From positions 76,188,748-76,252,747 of the forward strand of contig CM056742.1 of the NCBI GenBank assembly GCA_029851415.1: 64,000 nt of DNA, given 5' to 3'. The stretch is from Eretmocerus hayati (lineage: Eukaryota > Arthropoda > Insecta > Hymenoptera > Aphelinidae). This document shows positions 1 to 12,997 of the stretch, one piece after another. How positions within the stretch are numbered: position 1 is the stretch's first letter; every line of letters starts with the position of its first letter. A program made the translations under genes and the position numbers. The notes below the pieces were generated by a model that had not been told where the DNA came from, searched no databases, and saw only the letters and a program-made list of their open reading frames with translations.

Positions 1-1345
1 TTTGGATAATCTATTCACTCTTCAATATGCACCACCTCACTTGGATTTTAATTCAAGATAATTTTAGGAATTCAAACAAGAAATGGAAAAATTAGACTAT
101 TCCCATCTCTGCATGGTATGGAAAGAATATAAGCTTTTCAATTATAATTATTCAAGTTATTAAACTGTAAATTCACGGGATAATTTTAGGGAAATTTGAT
201 ATTGTGAAAAGAATGAAAAAGTTTTCAATTATTAAAGTTCTATTTGAGACTATGTGAAAACATCACATAGGGTAGTTTGGATTCATTTCGACATCATCTT
301 AACTCGGAATTTTGACGACGGTCGAATGATATGAGGTATTGAATTCATTTATTCATACAGCAAGTTGACGGATTGATTTTTTGATAACGAAGTTATAAAA
401 TACTACAAACGGTAATCATGTCATTCCCTATAATACCCGGTGTCGAAGATTCAGTTCAGAATCCGGCAAAGAAATCTCGACAATATTTAAACTCACGCGA
501 GAGCATGTGCAACATGCAAATAATATGTCTGCTTTTATGATTCGTGACATCAGATTGAAGATCTGTCAGGTCCGTCAGTACTTTATATCCGTTACTATCA
601 CTCGAAGTTTCTGGTAATCGCTGATTCACCATAACAAAGGGTACTAGAAATAAATATCATTAAAAGAATTCGAGATAATGCAAAATTGTCTAGATTCTCA
701 AAATTTTTGCCTTCTGAGGGCTTACTGAAGTCCATAACTTTTTGATTTGTAAAGGTGAGATTCTTCAAATCTTCTCGAATTTTGCAATTAAGGAGCATTG
801 GCGCCGAGAAATTTGCTTGGAATGATAATCCCTTAGCCGAAACGTGTAAATAGAAACTTGGTGAGTAGCTCGTATAGCTCGTATATTTATTTGGGTTAAC
901 GATTTTGCAATCGTGTAAGAGAAAACTAATCTTAGAAATTCACAGCAATTAAGGCCTAAATTTAATCATAACTTTCGGGTACAATCAATTCCAATGGTCG
1001 ATCAATATGATCGAGCAACGACCTTATCATCGCGGCAAATTCATATAGTTATACATATTTGTTAGTTGATGCAGGAATATCATGTCTTGGTTCATCATCA
1101 TATCGAGATCTTGATTTACACAAGTTTTCTAAATTCTTGTAATTTTTGCCTACTAAAATCTCATCAGAGTCTCGAGTTTTTCAATTTGCAGCAGTAAATA
1201 TCTTCACCTCTTTTCAAAATTACACGAAAGTTACATGATCTAGATGAAAAAATCGTATTGAACTACAATCTTTGTCAAACTGTCCCCAAAAAATGATGTA
1301 TGAGTGTCTTGCCGGAAATGATAATGTCCCGGCATATTAGGATGT
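1..1345. other. AT-rich DNA, nothing recognised
   Basis: I see no coding pattern, repeat unit or RNA gene here. The only open frames are short and low in complexity. It ends where the first large palindrome starts. Confidence 0.5.
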
Positions 1346-3880
1346 ATATGAGTCATTCTTTTTAATATCGCCAGGTTTTGTGTCGGGGGGTCAGGGATTT
1401 TTCTGTAACTTTAGGTACATGTTGTATATCATGAAAGAAGATGGAAAGCACAGTTCTTAGGTCCCGAAAGTCATCAGCGCGAGTTTGGCGCCCTATTTTC
1501 GTTTTCAAAATTCGTGAAAAATTCGATTTTTCAACTTTTTGATTGATTTTTCACCAGTATGGAACCCAATAAAAAAATTATCCAAGACACATATTTCGAC
1601 GTGAAATGAGCTGAATTTTACGAAAAAAATACTCTCAGATCCGTCAAAGATGAACATAACCTCAAACAAGTGATTTTTTTCAGAAAAACCCAATTTTCAA
1701 GCCTTAGGCCCTATTTTATCTCAAATTTGATATTTCCATCTGATTCCTCGTCAAATTTTACGTCGAGAACCGTTTTCCAAAAATTGGGCTGAGGATGGGT
1801 TTGGCCGCCATAATAATAACTTTAGTAGCAGGACCGTAAAAATAGGGCTAAATTGTTCGTTTCGGGAGGGACACTTATTACACTGGACAACAAAATATTG
1901 GGTCAGAAGTAGCGCATTGATCAAACAATGACTTTTTCGTGTATTTTTCGACGTAGAAACCGAATCCGAAACCAGTTTTGCACCTAGACATCAGGAATTT
2001 TTTTAAACCGCGAAATACCGAGCTTCTAAAAAACTGCATTTTTAGCGTTATTTGATGATTTTGTAGATACATGATTTTGATGGTGCAACCTTGCAGCGGG
2101 CTTTGAGCGTACCCGGACTATGATTTCTCACGTATTTTGACCTGCTAAACACGATGAAAGTTATTTTAGAGGGCTAGCATGCGTTCGAAACAAATGACAA
2201 GCTGATTTTTCGAGTTGCTATCAGGAGAGTTTGGACGATTTCGTGATAAATCTCAAAGTGATCACGGAATTGATCAGAAACACCCTCTGCAATACCACGA
2301 GAGCGCATTCTTTTTTTATTTGCACACACACTAAGGGAATGATGTTTGCAGTCGCCTGGAAGTAGATTAGTTCAATATACATGTATAATCCCGAAAAGAA
2401 ACTTTTGATCTAATTCCTGAGATGAGCTCAAGCTTCCTCGTAATGAGTCGAATTTGTAGTTCCCTAGTCTCATGTACTTCTGAGTGCATATAGATAGTCG
2501 TTTGCAACCAGCCCAAGATGGCACATCTGACGCTGGATGTTCTTATTCACTCGCCTCCAGAATAGAATCATTGTAGTGCCCACATTAGCTTAGGGTGAAA
2601 AACGATGTAACTAGGTTGATTACATATTCATGGTATGTCAAGTTACGGAACGTACGTGACCTAAACCGAGTTTAGGTCTCCGGGACTTCTGATACCGTAT
2701 TCTAGCAACAAAATGACATTGTTCTAGTAGTTTGAGTGGCTTCTAAGTAAGAAAACTCGAGCATTGATCCAATACGAGGAGGCTTGAACTAACCCAAGGA
2801 ATAGATCTCGGAATAGATCAAAAGTTTCTTTTCGGGATTATACATGTATATTCGACTAATCTACTTTTAGGCGACTGCAAACATCATTCCCTTAGTGTGT
2901 GTGCAAATAGAAAAAGGATGCGCTCTCGTGGTATTGCAGAGGGTGTTTCTGATCAATTCCGTGATCACTTTGAGATTTATCACGAAATCGTCCAAACTCT
3001 CCTGATAGCAACTCGAAAAATCAGCTTGTCATTTGTTCCGAACGCATGCTAGCCCTCTAAAACAGCTTTCATCGTGTTTAGCAGGTCAAAATACGTGAGA
3101 AATCATAGTCCGGATACGCTCAAAGCCCGCTGCGAGGTTGCACCATCAAAATCATGTATCTACAGAATCATCAAGAAACGCTAAAAATGCAGTTTTTTAG
3201 AAGCTCAGTATTTCGCGGTTTAAAAAAGTTCCTGATGTCTAGGTGCAAAAGTGGTTTCGGACTCACTTCCTACGTCGAAAAATACACGAAAAAGTCATTG
3301 TTTGATCAATGCGCTACTTCTGACCCAATATTTTGTTGTCCAGTGTAATAAGTGTCCCTCCCGAAACGAACAATTTAGCCCTATTTTTACGGTCCTGCTA
3401 CTAAAGTTATTATTATGGCGGCCAAACCCATCCTCAGCCCAATTTTTGAAAAACGTTTTTCGACGTAAAATTTGACGAGGAAGCCGATGAAAATGTCAAA
3501 TTTGAGATAAAATAGGGCCTAAGGCTTGAAAGTTGGGCTTTTCTGAAAAAAATCACTTTTTTGAGGTTATGTTCATCTTTGACGGATCTGAGAGTATTTT
3601 TTTCGTAAAATTCAGCTTATTTCACGTCGAAATATGTGTCTTGGATAATTTTTTTATTGGGTTCCATACTGGTGAGAAATCAATCAAAAAGTTGAAAAAT
3701 CGAATTTTTCACGAATTTTGAAAACGAAAATAGGGCGCCAAACTCGCGCGGATGACTTGCGGGACCTAAGAACTGTGCTTTCCATCTTCTTTCATGATAT
3801 ACAACATGTACCTAAAGTTACAGAAAAATCCCTGACCCCCCGACACAAAACCTGGCGATATTAAAAAGAATGACTCATAT
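1346..3880. repeat. 2.5 kb palindrome (foldback structure)
   Basis: The sequence from 1346 to about 2460 returns as its reverse complement from about 2765 to 3880, with a spacer of roughly 300 bp. The outermost match is ATGAGTCATTC on the left against GAATGACTCAT on the right. The arms differ by scattered substitutions and small indels only. Mirror-image 62- and 64-residue open frames occur at the same places in both arms (1505-1693 with 3533-3721; 1878-2072 with 3154-3348), which is what a palindrome produces and is not evidence of genes. No clear target-site duplication was found at the outer ends. The inner part, 1881-3345, has termini like those of the element at 58946-60325, so this may be that element plus flanking DNA caught in an inverted duplication. 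Confidence 0.85.
1881..3345. mobile_element. CACTG-ended non-autonomous DNA transposon, copy 1
   Basis: Begins CACTGGACAACAAAAT and ends with the inverse, ATTTTGTTGTCCAGTG. The first 120 bases are related to the ends of the element at 58946-60325, including a shared stretch around GTGTATTTTTCGAC and a T-rich run after TCAGGAATT. No transposase is encoded. TTA precedes the left end, but the right end is followed by TAA because the palindrome continues outward, so a target duplication cannot be read here. CACTG ends with short target duplications suggest the CMC (CACTA/Mirage/Chapaev) group; that assignment is tentative. Confidence 0.6.
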
Positions 3881-6418
3881 GTTGAAAGAGGGATGTCTGT
3901 ATCAAGGATTAGTACGAAACATTTTGTTCTCAATGTATACAAATTCTAATCGAGTTCACGCAGCAGGGGTGCTACAAATCTTGCTTAGAGTGGTAGTATT
4001 CTGGGCAAAAGAATGCAGGTGAAGTTATATAAATAGGTCTCGCTGTTGGGTATATGATTGAATTTGCGATGCGATGAAACTATGTTTTGGGAAATCTGTG
4101 AATACGGTCCAGCTTGAAATAGGAACTGGAATTGGGAGCTTCTTGTTTCAAAATGTCGGATAACGTGAAGAATATCTCGATTTTTGGATAAGAATTTCCA
4201 ACTTGGAATCCGTGCAAGTACAATCATCCAGTCTATAATTGGTTTAAGTAGAGATTTGGAATTCTTTTAAGTTCTGGAATTTTGAACAATGGACGTACTA
4301 TGATTGAGCATTTGGTGTCTTAATTGATTTGGAATTTTGAAAGATTTCAGATGATCGAAAATCTCCAAATAATATTTGAAGGGGATGTGTGAACTGATCG
4401 TGACAAACTTAATTTGTCACGATCGTTGACTGATATTATTTAACTGTACTGCTGGAATGGCTTCTTGCTATCGAAAATTATGAAAGACTACAAACTCCAA
4501 TCGTGTCATCCCTTTACATATCTGCACTATAGGAATTGTTTAATCAATTGGATTACGATTCATCGCACTCAATCAGTTGGTTGATACATGTGCATCGTGT
4601 TTTAGTGAGCTTTCGACAACTTTGTTGAATTCTCAGTTCAACTAATAATGCTCGAATAAGAAATACGAGAAGTTGTTGATAGAATATCAGATGATTCCTA
4701 CAAGGTATGAATTACATAGAGGGAGCGTATTAAGCTTTAAGTTGTTGTTAAAATGTCCCCATAAAGTCACACAGGTAGCTCCCCAGAGATAATGATTATA
4801 GAAATAATCGTGTCACTATTAGCGATCCCATATTTTATTCCAATATTTTAGTTCCATACCTTTGAAATACAGACAAACTCGATTCTGAATTTATGCGGTA
4901 TGAGTGCAACAATATTCACTTTGAATGAGGATACCCTGGGCAGGTGAGTGTTGAAAATCGAAGTTTCCGATTTCGATTAGAAGGGCGGCTGATATGTACT
5001 TTCGAGAATCAATGCATTTGTGATAAGAAATACTTTCTTTTGGGAATCTCTAGGGAGTTTTTCTCCAAATTGAACTATACTATCTAGGGTCCATACTGGA
5101 ACGTGAGAGACTGGATAGAACATCTCAGACTCGCAAAAAAAATTGCCAACTTAAAATCCATAATTGCAATTGCAATGACATGAAACTATTCAATTGAGAA
5201 CCTGTATAGACGTTTTAGTTCGGAACAAATCGAAAATCGTAAGATTTTCATCGCAATGTTTCAGATATCCCCCTGGAAATCCCAACCCTTGGACAAAAAT
5301 TCCTAACTGGAAATCCGCGCGCGTAGCGCGCATCTCTCGTTCTAGTCAGACCACATGATTTCGGCTCGTATCGATCTCGGACCAAATCTCGGAGGGCACT
5401 GTATCGTCTCGAATCGCGTCGAGATCTCGATCCGAGAACGAGACGAGATCCAAATCTCGGTGAAGCCCTACTCGTAGACCTTCCCAATAGGTTTTTTTAC
5501 ATCTGAATAATTTCTGCGTTTCCAAAAAATTTCAATGAGTGATTTTTTAATCTTTTGTATTTGTACAGCTCAGAAATTACTGAGGGTATCACGTCCAGTA
5601 AAACCGATGTCAAGTTTTCTGAGCTTTATCGATCTAAACGTACTTCGACGCTTCGATTACTTATTTAAAACCTCCAAAATCCGTTTTCCAGAGTTGCAAA
5701 ATTCGGATCTAGAGCTATTTCATGAGCAAATTACGGAGGCGCTCTGTGAAACAAGAAGGCCAATGGGAGTGTACCCAACATGCCCCTATATGGTTATCTT
5801 GAAAGGGCGTAAAGTTACGACTTTTAACCAGCCAGAACGTCTCTGTCACGTCGAGATAGGTCGGAAATAGTGGTTTGGACAGGTGTAAAGTTCCAAATGT
5901 GGTTGCACGGCAATGAAAACGGATCAAAACGGTTTCATGCTTTTTAGCGCCAATTTACATAATTTTCAATGATGGGGGCAAGTTGTATACACACTCCTGT
6001 GAAGTTCCAAAAACTGCTTTTTGCGAAAATTGAAACAACTCGTATCCAGCTAGTTGAAATTAGACGTACCTCGGCTCATTCTGAAGGTCTTAAAACAAGC
6101 TTTGGAATGTGTTGAAGTACGTTGAAAAATATTGAGATAAGCCAAAGTTATTGAGGAAATGGCTTAAAGGGACGAGTTGGGTTATACTTACCTACTTTTA
6201 CAGTACAAAATTATTGATTTTTCATATTCTCGTATAGAATTTCCAATAATTTCCATTGATTAAGCTCTCAGGCGCTACTTATCAATCCAATTTCTTTGAA
6301 AAATAAGGAATTGTGTTGACTTCAAGCGTCAATACGAATATTTTGAAAAATTATTCAATATTCAGTAGCATTTTGGTCTCAATACGAATGAAATTTCAAT
6401 TTTTTTTACAGTGTACCT
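3881..6418. other. Unassigned AT-rich DNA with a TCTCG-rich patch
   Basis: No gene recognised. 5310-5470 is rich in TCTCG/CGAGA and gives an arginine/serine-rich open frame on the minus strand that looks like low complexity. A 111-codon open frame at 5535-5870 (+) resembles nothing I know and has no supporting context. The A-rich and T-rich remainder shows no repeat structure apart from the hairpin at 4396-4424. Confidence 0.45.
4396..4424. repeat. Perfect 12-bp hairpin
   Basis: GATCGTGACAAA and its exact reverse complement are separated by 5 bases. It lies alone in non-coding DNA. It could be a tiny foldback remnant. Confidence 0.7.
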
Positions 6419-7902
6419 ACTCTCTCAGCATCAATCAGCTATTATCTAGCTGAAAAATCAGCTATTACTCCCATGGGACGTCAAACTGCTGATCAAATCA
6501 GCGAACACAAAAATCACGCTTAAATCGATAATTCTGATGAAATAACTCCACAAATCCGGGTTCTAATTTCGACATGAACACATTAACGACTTTTCCAGAC
6601 TAAGTCACGACGAACTAAGGCGTATTCGTTCGATGTTTACTCATTTTGTGCCACGGGAGGCCCTATATAGCTGATTATGATCAGCTATAAATCAGTGATT
6701 GTAGCTGAAATTCAGCCGCAGTAGCTATTCGTGTCAGTAAAAAACCGTTCACTGAAAAATCAGCTTATAATAGCTGATTCAGTCAGCTAACACAGATGGA
6801 ATCTCAGCTAATATAGCTGATTTTTCAGCTAAACGATATTCGTGTTGTGCCGTATACACTATACAGTGTCGAGATCAGCATTGGATCGAAGGAAGATATA
6901 TTGAGAAGGAGCCTAATATGACGACAACATAAGTATATGGAGATCGAGAGATCTTTATTTCCTGCTCGGACGGTGAGGTTGTGGCGTATAACTTGCTATG
7001 GGAAGTATGAGTTTCAGCGCCTCCGAGCGGTGGAAAGCGGCATGGCACGCCGCTTTTTTTACGGCACGCAAATGGCCCACTTTCGATCCAGGTGGCCCAC
7101 TTCCGATCCAGGTGGCCCACTTTCGATCGAGGTGGCCCACTTTCGATACAGGTGGCTCACTTACGATACAGGTGGCCCACTTTCGATCCAAGTGGCTCAC
7201 TTTCGATCTAGGTGGCCCACTTTCGATCAAGGTGGCCCACTTTTGATACAGGTGGCACACTTACGATACAGGTGGCCCACTTTCGATCCAGGTAGCCCAC
7301 TTTCGATCTAGGTGGCCCACTTTCGATACACGTGGCTCACTTACGATACAAGTGGCCCACTTTCGATCCAGGTGGCCCGCTTTCGATCCAAGTGGCTCAC
7401 TTTCGATCTACGTGGCCCTTTTTCGATCAAGGTGGCCCACTTTTGATACAGGTGGCCCACTTTCGATCGAGGTGGCCCACTCTCGATACAGGTGGCTCAC
7501 TTACGATACAGGTGGCCCACTTTCGATCCAGGTGGCCCACTTTCGATACAGGTGGCCCACTTTCGATCCAGGTGGCTCACTTACGATACAGGTGGCCCAC
7601 TCTCGATCTAGGTGGCCCACTTTCGATCCAGGTGGCCCACTATTGACGCACTACTTGGGACTTAGAAATCGGGTAATCGAATGGATCCCACTGCACTGCA
7701 CGAACGATTCTAATACTAGAGCCAAAAATTCATCACGTGACACCCAGTGCGCAGGGAAAAACATTCCCGAACGGTGTATATCATCGTTCATAACCCTGTG
7801 TATTAGCTGATTCAATCAGTGAAAATCCGTTCACGTTAGCTGACGAAATCAGCTATCAATAGCTGATTTTCAGCTACCCTAGCTGATTCGCGCTGAGAGA
7901 GT
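6419..7902. mobile_element. Foldback transposon with AGCTGAT-rich ends
   Basis: The left end reads ACTCTCTCAGCATCAATCAG and the right end is its inverse with a few changes (CTGATTCGCGCTGAGAGAGT). Inside both ends (6430-6840 and 7800-7890) the motif AGCTGAT or ATCAGCT recurs many times in both orientations. That is typical of subterminal transposase-binding repeats in non-autonomous DNA elements. The middle is a 20-bp minisatellite (7073-7640). There is no coding capacity. The ends resemble those of the small element at 39992-40121 (both have CTCTCTC at the tip), so the two may share a transposase. Confidence 0.65.
7073..7640. repeat. 20-bp minisatellite, about 28 copies
   Basis: The unit is close to GGTGGCCCACTTTCGATCCA and is repeated head to tail, with variants at a few positions (CCA/CGA/ACA/CTA, CCC/CTC, TTC/TAC). 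Since 3 units equal 60 bp, reading frames stay open through the array and create long repetitive open frames on both strands. These are not genes. GC content and period differ sharply from the AT-rich flanks. Confidence 0.95.
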
Positions 7903-8773
7903 GAAGCTAGCGAACACTAACTCACGAATCGGTCCCATGCCAAATTCACGTTTCGTTAAATTTTTATCACTAATTCATTACCGAAAAGAGAGATTTTTAC
8001 CAGTCATAAGCCCGAAATACGACAGTTTTCGTTAGCGGGAGCTCGCGCTAACAAACTCGAGGCTGAAATGAATGAATCGCACAGGAATCTGCAATAGCTC
8101 ATTTTTCATTATTTTTACATGACTTTCAGGATATAACCTCAAAATATGCGCGTTATATGATTTAGCTGAAATACGATGGTTTTCACTAGCGTAAGCTTAC
8201 TCTAGCGAACATCGTAGATAAGCGAGGCTCCGAGGGAACTCAGAAATACACTGGATTTTATTATTGCTTTCTCAAATGGTGCGGAGTTTTTCGCTGAAAA
8301 TTTCTTGGTTTTCTCCAATTTCCACCGTCACATATTCCTTTCCGGCAAATAAGAGTCATTTTATCTCATTCTATATATCTATCTACCTGTCTTCGACGAG
8401 ATCTATCGATTATTACCTCTATACATTACCCCAAACACATTCAACATCTGCTACAAATTATTTTAAACTGCCTGTGGATATGTTCGTATGTGTGTTAGTG
8501 TGTTCGTTGTCTTTTGCTTACCATACAACCACTCCTATCCCCTTTGTCCGATCTTTATGAAATTTCGAAGGTTCATTTCAAATTAGCTCATGATTATCTC
8601 CACTGAATTTGAGCCTTATATTGACTGATTAGTTGGACTTCCTCATGAATTATTTCGCCAAAAATTCAACATAGTTTTTTTTCACTGTTGGTCCAAACAT
8701 AACATCATCAGCCCCCGTCCACTTAAAAAATCTAGAGTCTCTTTCCATGTCATCTAATGCCATTTCCAAGTGA
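7903..8773. other. Non-coding DNA with a degenerate direct repeat
   Basis: A stretch near 8010-8080 (GAAATACGACAGTTTTCGTT then a run of AGCG-type motifs) recurs near 8163-8220 as GAAATACGATGGTTTTCACT. Otherwise I see no gene. The 98-codon frame at 8264-8560 (+) has no recognisable features. Confidence 0.4.
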
Positions 8774-9528
8774 TTGGTTGATACGGAATTTTAATTTACC
8801 CCTCTATAATCCAAATGTCGATTTTCCCATTCACCTCTTCTATGGCATTCGAGAACTCTTTGGCGTTTCCACCGATCGTCTTGAAATTTCGAGGGACTAT
8901 TAAACATTAGTAAGCGGTGAGCCCAGTCTATTTTCAGCTCATTCCATCGATTAGTTCGTCACCCTCAATACTTTTCATGAGAAAAAATCCTATTTCTCCT
9001 CTCAATTTTATCACATTCCTCACCATAAGTCCTCAACCATCTACTCAATAACCACCAAATTTGAACAATTTCTTTCTCTTACTTCATCAAACATCCCCGA
9101 ACATTTCAAGCTTCATACTCACTCCAATGCTTATCCCACTCATCCTATAATTAACATCTCATTTTTTGATATTACTTTCGAAACAAGGTATTATAAATAA
9201 TTATCTCAAATATAGATCTAGCAAATGTATCTCTATCATTTATCACCACTCTTCAAGCGATTAGTTGATACCGAAGTTCAATTTACCCCCCTAATTTCCA
9301 AATATTAATTTTTCTATTTACCTCTTCTATGGCATCCAAAAACTCTGAGGCGTTTCCACCGACCGTCTTGAAATTTTGAGGAGCTATGAAGAATTAGTGA
9401 GCGGTGAGCAGAGTCTATTTTTAGCTCATTCCATCGATTCGTTCGCCACCCTCAATGATTCTTATTAGGAAGAATCCTATTTTTCCTTTCAATTTTATTA
9501 CATCTCTCACCATGAATCCTCAACCATC
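8774..9528. repeat. Direct duplication of about 270 bp, spaced 487 bp apart
   Basis: 8774-9045 and 9261-9528 align along their whole length, from TTGGTTGATAC/TTAGTTGATAC to CCTCAACCATC in both. Identity is roughly 80 percent by eye. No open frame is conserved between the copies. Confidence 0.8.
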
Positions 9529-10054
9529 CAGTCTCGAAGAAATTTTTGTGCAACAATGAAATAATAAATTGACCAAAAAAAACTGTAGTATGTCGATAAA
9601 TATCTAGGATTTTTGAGGGGACGATAGATTCAATTGAAAAAAATATAACAGTAATATGAGACAAGGAATAATTGATGATGATTTCCTCTCCGCGAGGGTG
9701 ACAAACTAATGAGCAAAATAAACAAGACTCAACACAGAAGAACGTTGGAGAACTATTCGAAATGTCACATGATCGTCAGAACCGTTGGGAAGTTTCCGAA
9801 GACATGAGGAAGACAAGAAAGAGAATTGTTATTCAATTGTTAGTCACCATCAAGAAAGAGAAAATTTAGGTGATCATGCTTTGAGAAAGCATTCTGCTGA
9901 TATTTTCATTACTCTTGGATGGTATTGTCAAAATGACCCTAAGATCCAGATGCAACCGATATTTGGGCCTGAGGCTGGACAATAGCTGGAGCAGGGTGAG
10001 ATGAGAAGTATAGGGTAGGCTAAGTACACCCTGTACTATAACGTGCTCTGTACT
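9529..10054. other. Non-coding DNA, nothing recognised
   Basis: No repeat unit or conserved frame seen. Short open frames are present at chance level. Confidence 0.4.
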
Positions 10055-10485
10055 ATGACTATAGCTCCAATGGATCCAGGACTTTACCTGACCTCAGATA
10101 GAGTGTTCATGGAGCATCGAAGATGCCCAAAAAATTGATTACCAGTCGGCACCCTCGGCCACGAGGCCTAAAACTGGGCAACATCTTTCTTTGAGCCATT
10201 ATCTGCGCAGCTAAAACGTCACTCCGGGTGTAGGAAGTTCCAATGGATCCAGAACTCCACAGAACATTGGATCGAGTCTGCGCAAACCAGCAAGAACACC
10301 CCAAGAATCTATTACCAGTCGTCACCCTCGGGGTTGATGACCAAAACAGGGCAAAATCCTGCTCGAAGCTGTTCTTCGCGCAGTTAAGACATCACCGTGA
10401 GGTGCAGGAAGTTCCAATGGATCTACAACTCTACCAAAACTGGGAAAAAGTGCTCATGAACCATCAGAGACCAAGGGGGAAATAG
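10055..10485. repeat. Tandem repeat, unit about 165-183 bp, 2.4 copies
   Basis: The phrase CCAATGGATC followed by an ACTC/ACTT-ACC segment occurs near 10067, 10230 and 10413. Each copy is followed by a stretch containing ATTACCAGTCG and a GGGCAA block. The copies are diverged but colinear. Confidence 0.65.
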
Positions 10486-10850
10486 CTAATATTCCATACT
10501 GTAGCTCCTTGGCTTATAGCTGCACGTACTGGCTCGTACCTGACAATACTTGCAGTAGTCATTGCTGCTACCTACACAGTACGGAATGAGTATGTGATGG
10601 ATTTTGGAGAGGCGCTCCAAAGGCACGCGACGGTAGTCGCCAGTATGTGACGGATACTGAACAAGTACGTGACGGATTCTGGAGCCCTCGCTCAGCGAGC
10701 CGAGTGACAGTAAATGCGTGTATAAGCCAAGTACGTTACGAGTACGTGACAGACTCTGAGAGCGCGTCATGGGGTACCATGAGGCAGTAGTTGCCAGCAC
10801 GTAACAGGTACGGGACGAGTATGTCACGGACTCCGTGAGCGCAGCTGGTC
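10486..10850. repeat. Short degenerate repeats of a TACGTGACGGA motif
   Basis: The motif GTAYGTGACGGAYTCTGG appears repeatedly (near 10590, 10645, 10665, 10745 and 10818) with irregular spacing. It looks like a decayed short tandem array continuing from the neighbouring 165-183 bp repeat. Confidence 0.5.
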
Positions 10851-11149
10851 CGATTCAACGTACCTTGAATGACGGTGTGTCCTGCTAGGTGATTATCACG
10901 AAGTGGATATGTGATGACACCAACGCACGCAGGGAATCAGTGAAGTGCTGTAATGGCTGGCATATTTGAAGGGTTGATACAATGCAAATTAGCCATGCAT
11001 ACCACGAGTTAGCTGACTAACGTGCCATCCATTCGTATAATGAATTCAGTCAATTGTATATGATGTGTGAGATAGAGTCTCAGATACAATTCACATATAA
11101 TCAGAATACTCTCCCATCACTGTACCTTTTTTGGAATTCAGTCGTCCTT

Positions 11150-11700
11150 TCATCAAAACGATTGTATTCAATTTGAGAATAGTACATTTCGATACAATGG
11201 CGTGAAACCTTTTATTCGCGTCCGAGTGATGGGTTTCCGGCCCTGAGATCCGGAATATGAGATAACAGACTGGGAAATGGGCAAATAATCATATTTTTTG
11301 CAACTGTGTGCGCGAAGTTGTGAAAACATGGGACTTCTCTTCATTATTAACAGTGCGAGAAGTAATGCGGAGATGGGTTCTCGCATAGTTCGACATTCAC
11401 GCACTGCTAGAGAGTGCGATGAATGTTACTTCCCGCTCTAATGAATTTTCATTCACGCACAGTTCCGAAATGTGATGGCACATCATCACTCTGAATTCGG
11501 TCTCTCTTCGAGATTTCGTTTTTGAGATAATCTTGCTCGGACAGTGGTGCATTCAATTACAACTTCACGCACAGTTGTAAAAATAGTATACGCAAAACGT
11601 GCGAGAAGTTTCCGCACACGTTGCCAACTCGCGCGGGAAGTAACATTCACGCACTGGTTTGGTAACTTGTGCGGAAATTGACCTCCTCGCACTCGTTGCG
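11150..11700. repeat. Region rich in CACGCAC/GTGCG motifs
   Basis: Motifs of the type TTCACGCAC, GTGCGAGAAG and GTGCGGAA recur in both orientations. 11186-11260 also shares a segment with 12469-12591 (TTCGATACA, TTTTATTCGCGT, GGGTTTCCGGCCC). It is probably a mosaic of small foldback elements too decayed to delimit. Confidence 0.45.
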
Positions 11701-11724
11701 TATATACTATTAATGAATAAATAT

Positions 11725-11832
11725 TGAAAAATCAGCTGATTTATCATCGGCCAAAAAACCAGCCGATTTATCAGCTGATTAGTCAGGTGATCCGGCAGGT
11801 GATAAATCAGCTGATAAATCAGCTGATTTTTT
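11725..11832. repeat. Cluster of ATCAGCTGAT palindromes
   Basis: At least six copies of ATCAGCTGAT or a close variant (ATCAGSTGAT, AGCCGATTTATCAGC) lie in about 110 bp, giving a nested hairpin. The core is the motif that crowds the ends of the element at 6419-7902, so this may be a stray end of that family. Confidence 0.6.
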
Positions 11833-12468
11833 TCGATAGGGTTAATACGCAAATTTCAGACCAAATTCTCTATCTCATTTGATTTGCAACATTGGAATCA
11901 TCTTTGAGTGTATTGGTACATCAAATTCATCTCGGAAATTCTCTATATTTTAATTCTTCTTCGATCCAGATAACAATAAGGGCGAATCGAACCATACGAA
12001 ATGATTTGTTTCCTTTTCCTCGGTTATTTTCGGAATGTGTTCTGGAATGACCCAGGATCTGTTCAAGATATATCTAGTATAAGCGTGGGTGGCCTTCAGT
12101 AAATTTCATCTTCGTAGGATTTATGATTTTGTAACGTATATGTGGACCAGCGACAACTAGAAAAATGAGTTGAGACAGATGCGGCGTCCGTTCGTCGCAT
12201 TTGAAAAAAAATTCGAGCGTAAATTCCACTGTAGACGTTCGTGAACAAAGAACATTTGCATATGTTGTCCTTGAATGTGTTTCATAATCCCTCAACAGAA
12301 TTTGTTCATTTACTTCTAGCGTGTTTTCCCGTGAGAATGATCGTGATTTCCATTCGTGAGGATCATGACAGAAAAATCACTAGATATTTTTTTTCGATAC
12401 ACTGTGCGTAAAAGTGCACTTTGCGCACAGTTTGTCGACTTTTACTCACAGTTTATCGAAAAGTATAG

Positions 12469-12591
12469 TTCGATACACGGCCGTAAAACCTATTATTTGC
12501 ATCCTCGTGATGATTCCGACCCTCGCTTGCGGCTCGGGCCGGAAACCCATCCCTCGCACGCGAATAAAACGTTCTACGCCCTTGTATCGAA
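12469..12591. mobile_element. Small foldback (MITE-like), 123 bp
   Basis: The left end TTCGATACACGGCCGTAAAAC is mirrored by the right end GTTCTACGCCCTTGTATCGAA with few mismatches, and the complementarity continues inward. A related copy is visible at 11186-11260. No target duplication could be fixed. Confidence 0.6.
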
Positions 12592-12830
12592 ATTTACTAT
12601 TATGCTATTTTGTGCGCAAAGTTGTGCGTAATTGGCCATTTCGACGCTTGTGTGCCGTGTGCAAATGGCGAATTCCGTGTGCAAATGCCAAAACTGTGCG
12701 CAAATTTTTTTTTGCGCACGCCGCAAATCTTTCCACCGTGTGCAAATTGGTCATTTGCGCACTGTGCAAACATAAATTAGTGCGCAAATATCGTTTGCGC
12801 ACGGGAAAGTTGGATCTCTTTGAACTGAAG
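12592..12830. repeat. Cluster of GTGCGCAAA/TTTGCGCAC motifs
   Basis: About ten copies of the 9-mer or near variants (GTGTGCAAA, GTGCGTAA) occur in both orientations within 240 bp. The same motif crowds 20946-21130. The density is far above chance, but no unit length is kept. Confidence 0.7.
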
Positions 12831-12997
12831 ATGAAACTTAGAATCGTGCAGTCCAGGCTGTGGAATGTGAGTACAAGATTGATGGAAATTTCCAGCAACC
12901 ACGATGATTGGATGTATTTCGCGCCAAGTTTATGAGGCTGTAGCTCACCTGTGAGCGATTGATTTTTGGCTTCAGTCACAGGCCGAGATCGAATTAA

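Noticed and set aside
5248..5487. Arginine/serine-rich protein on the minus strand
   Set aside because: Arises from a TCTCG/CGAGA-rich patch; no start context or motif.
7073..7640. CRISPR-like array
   Set aside because: Units are head to tail with no unique spacers, and the window is eukaryotic.
6937..7810. Long repetitive open frames on both strands (up to 152 codons)
   Set aside because: A 20-bp unit keeps frames open through the array. The peptides only reflect the minisatellite.
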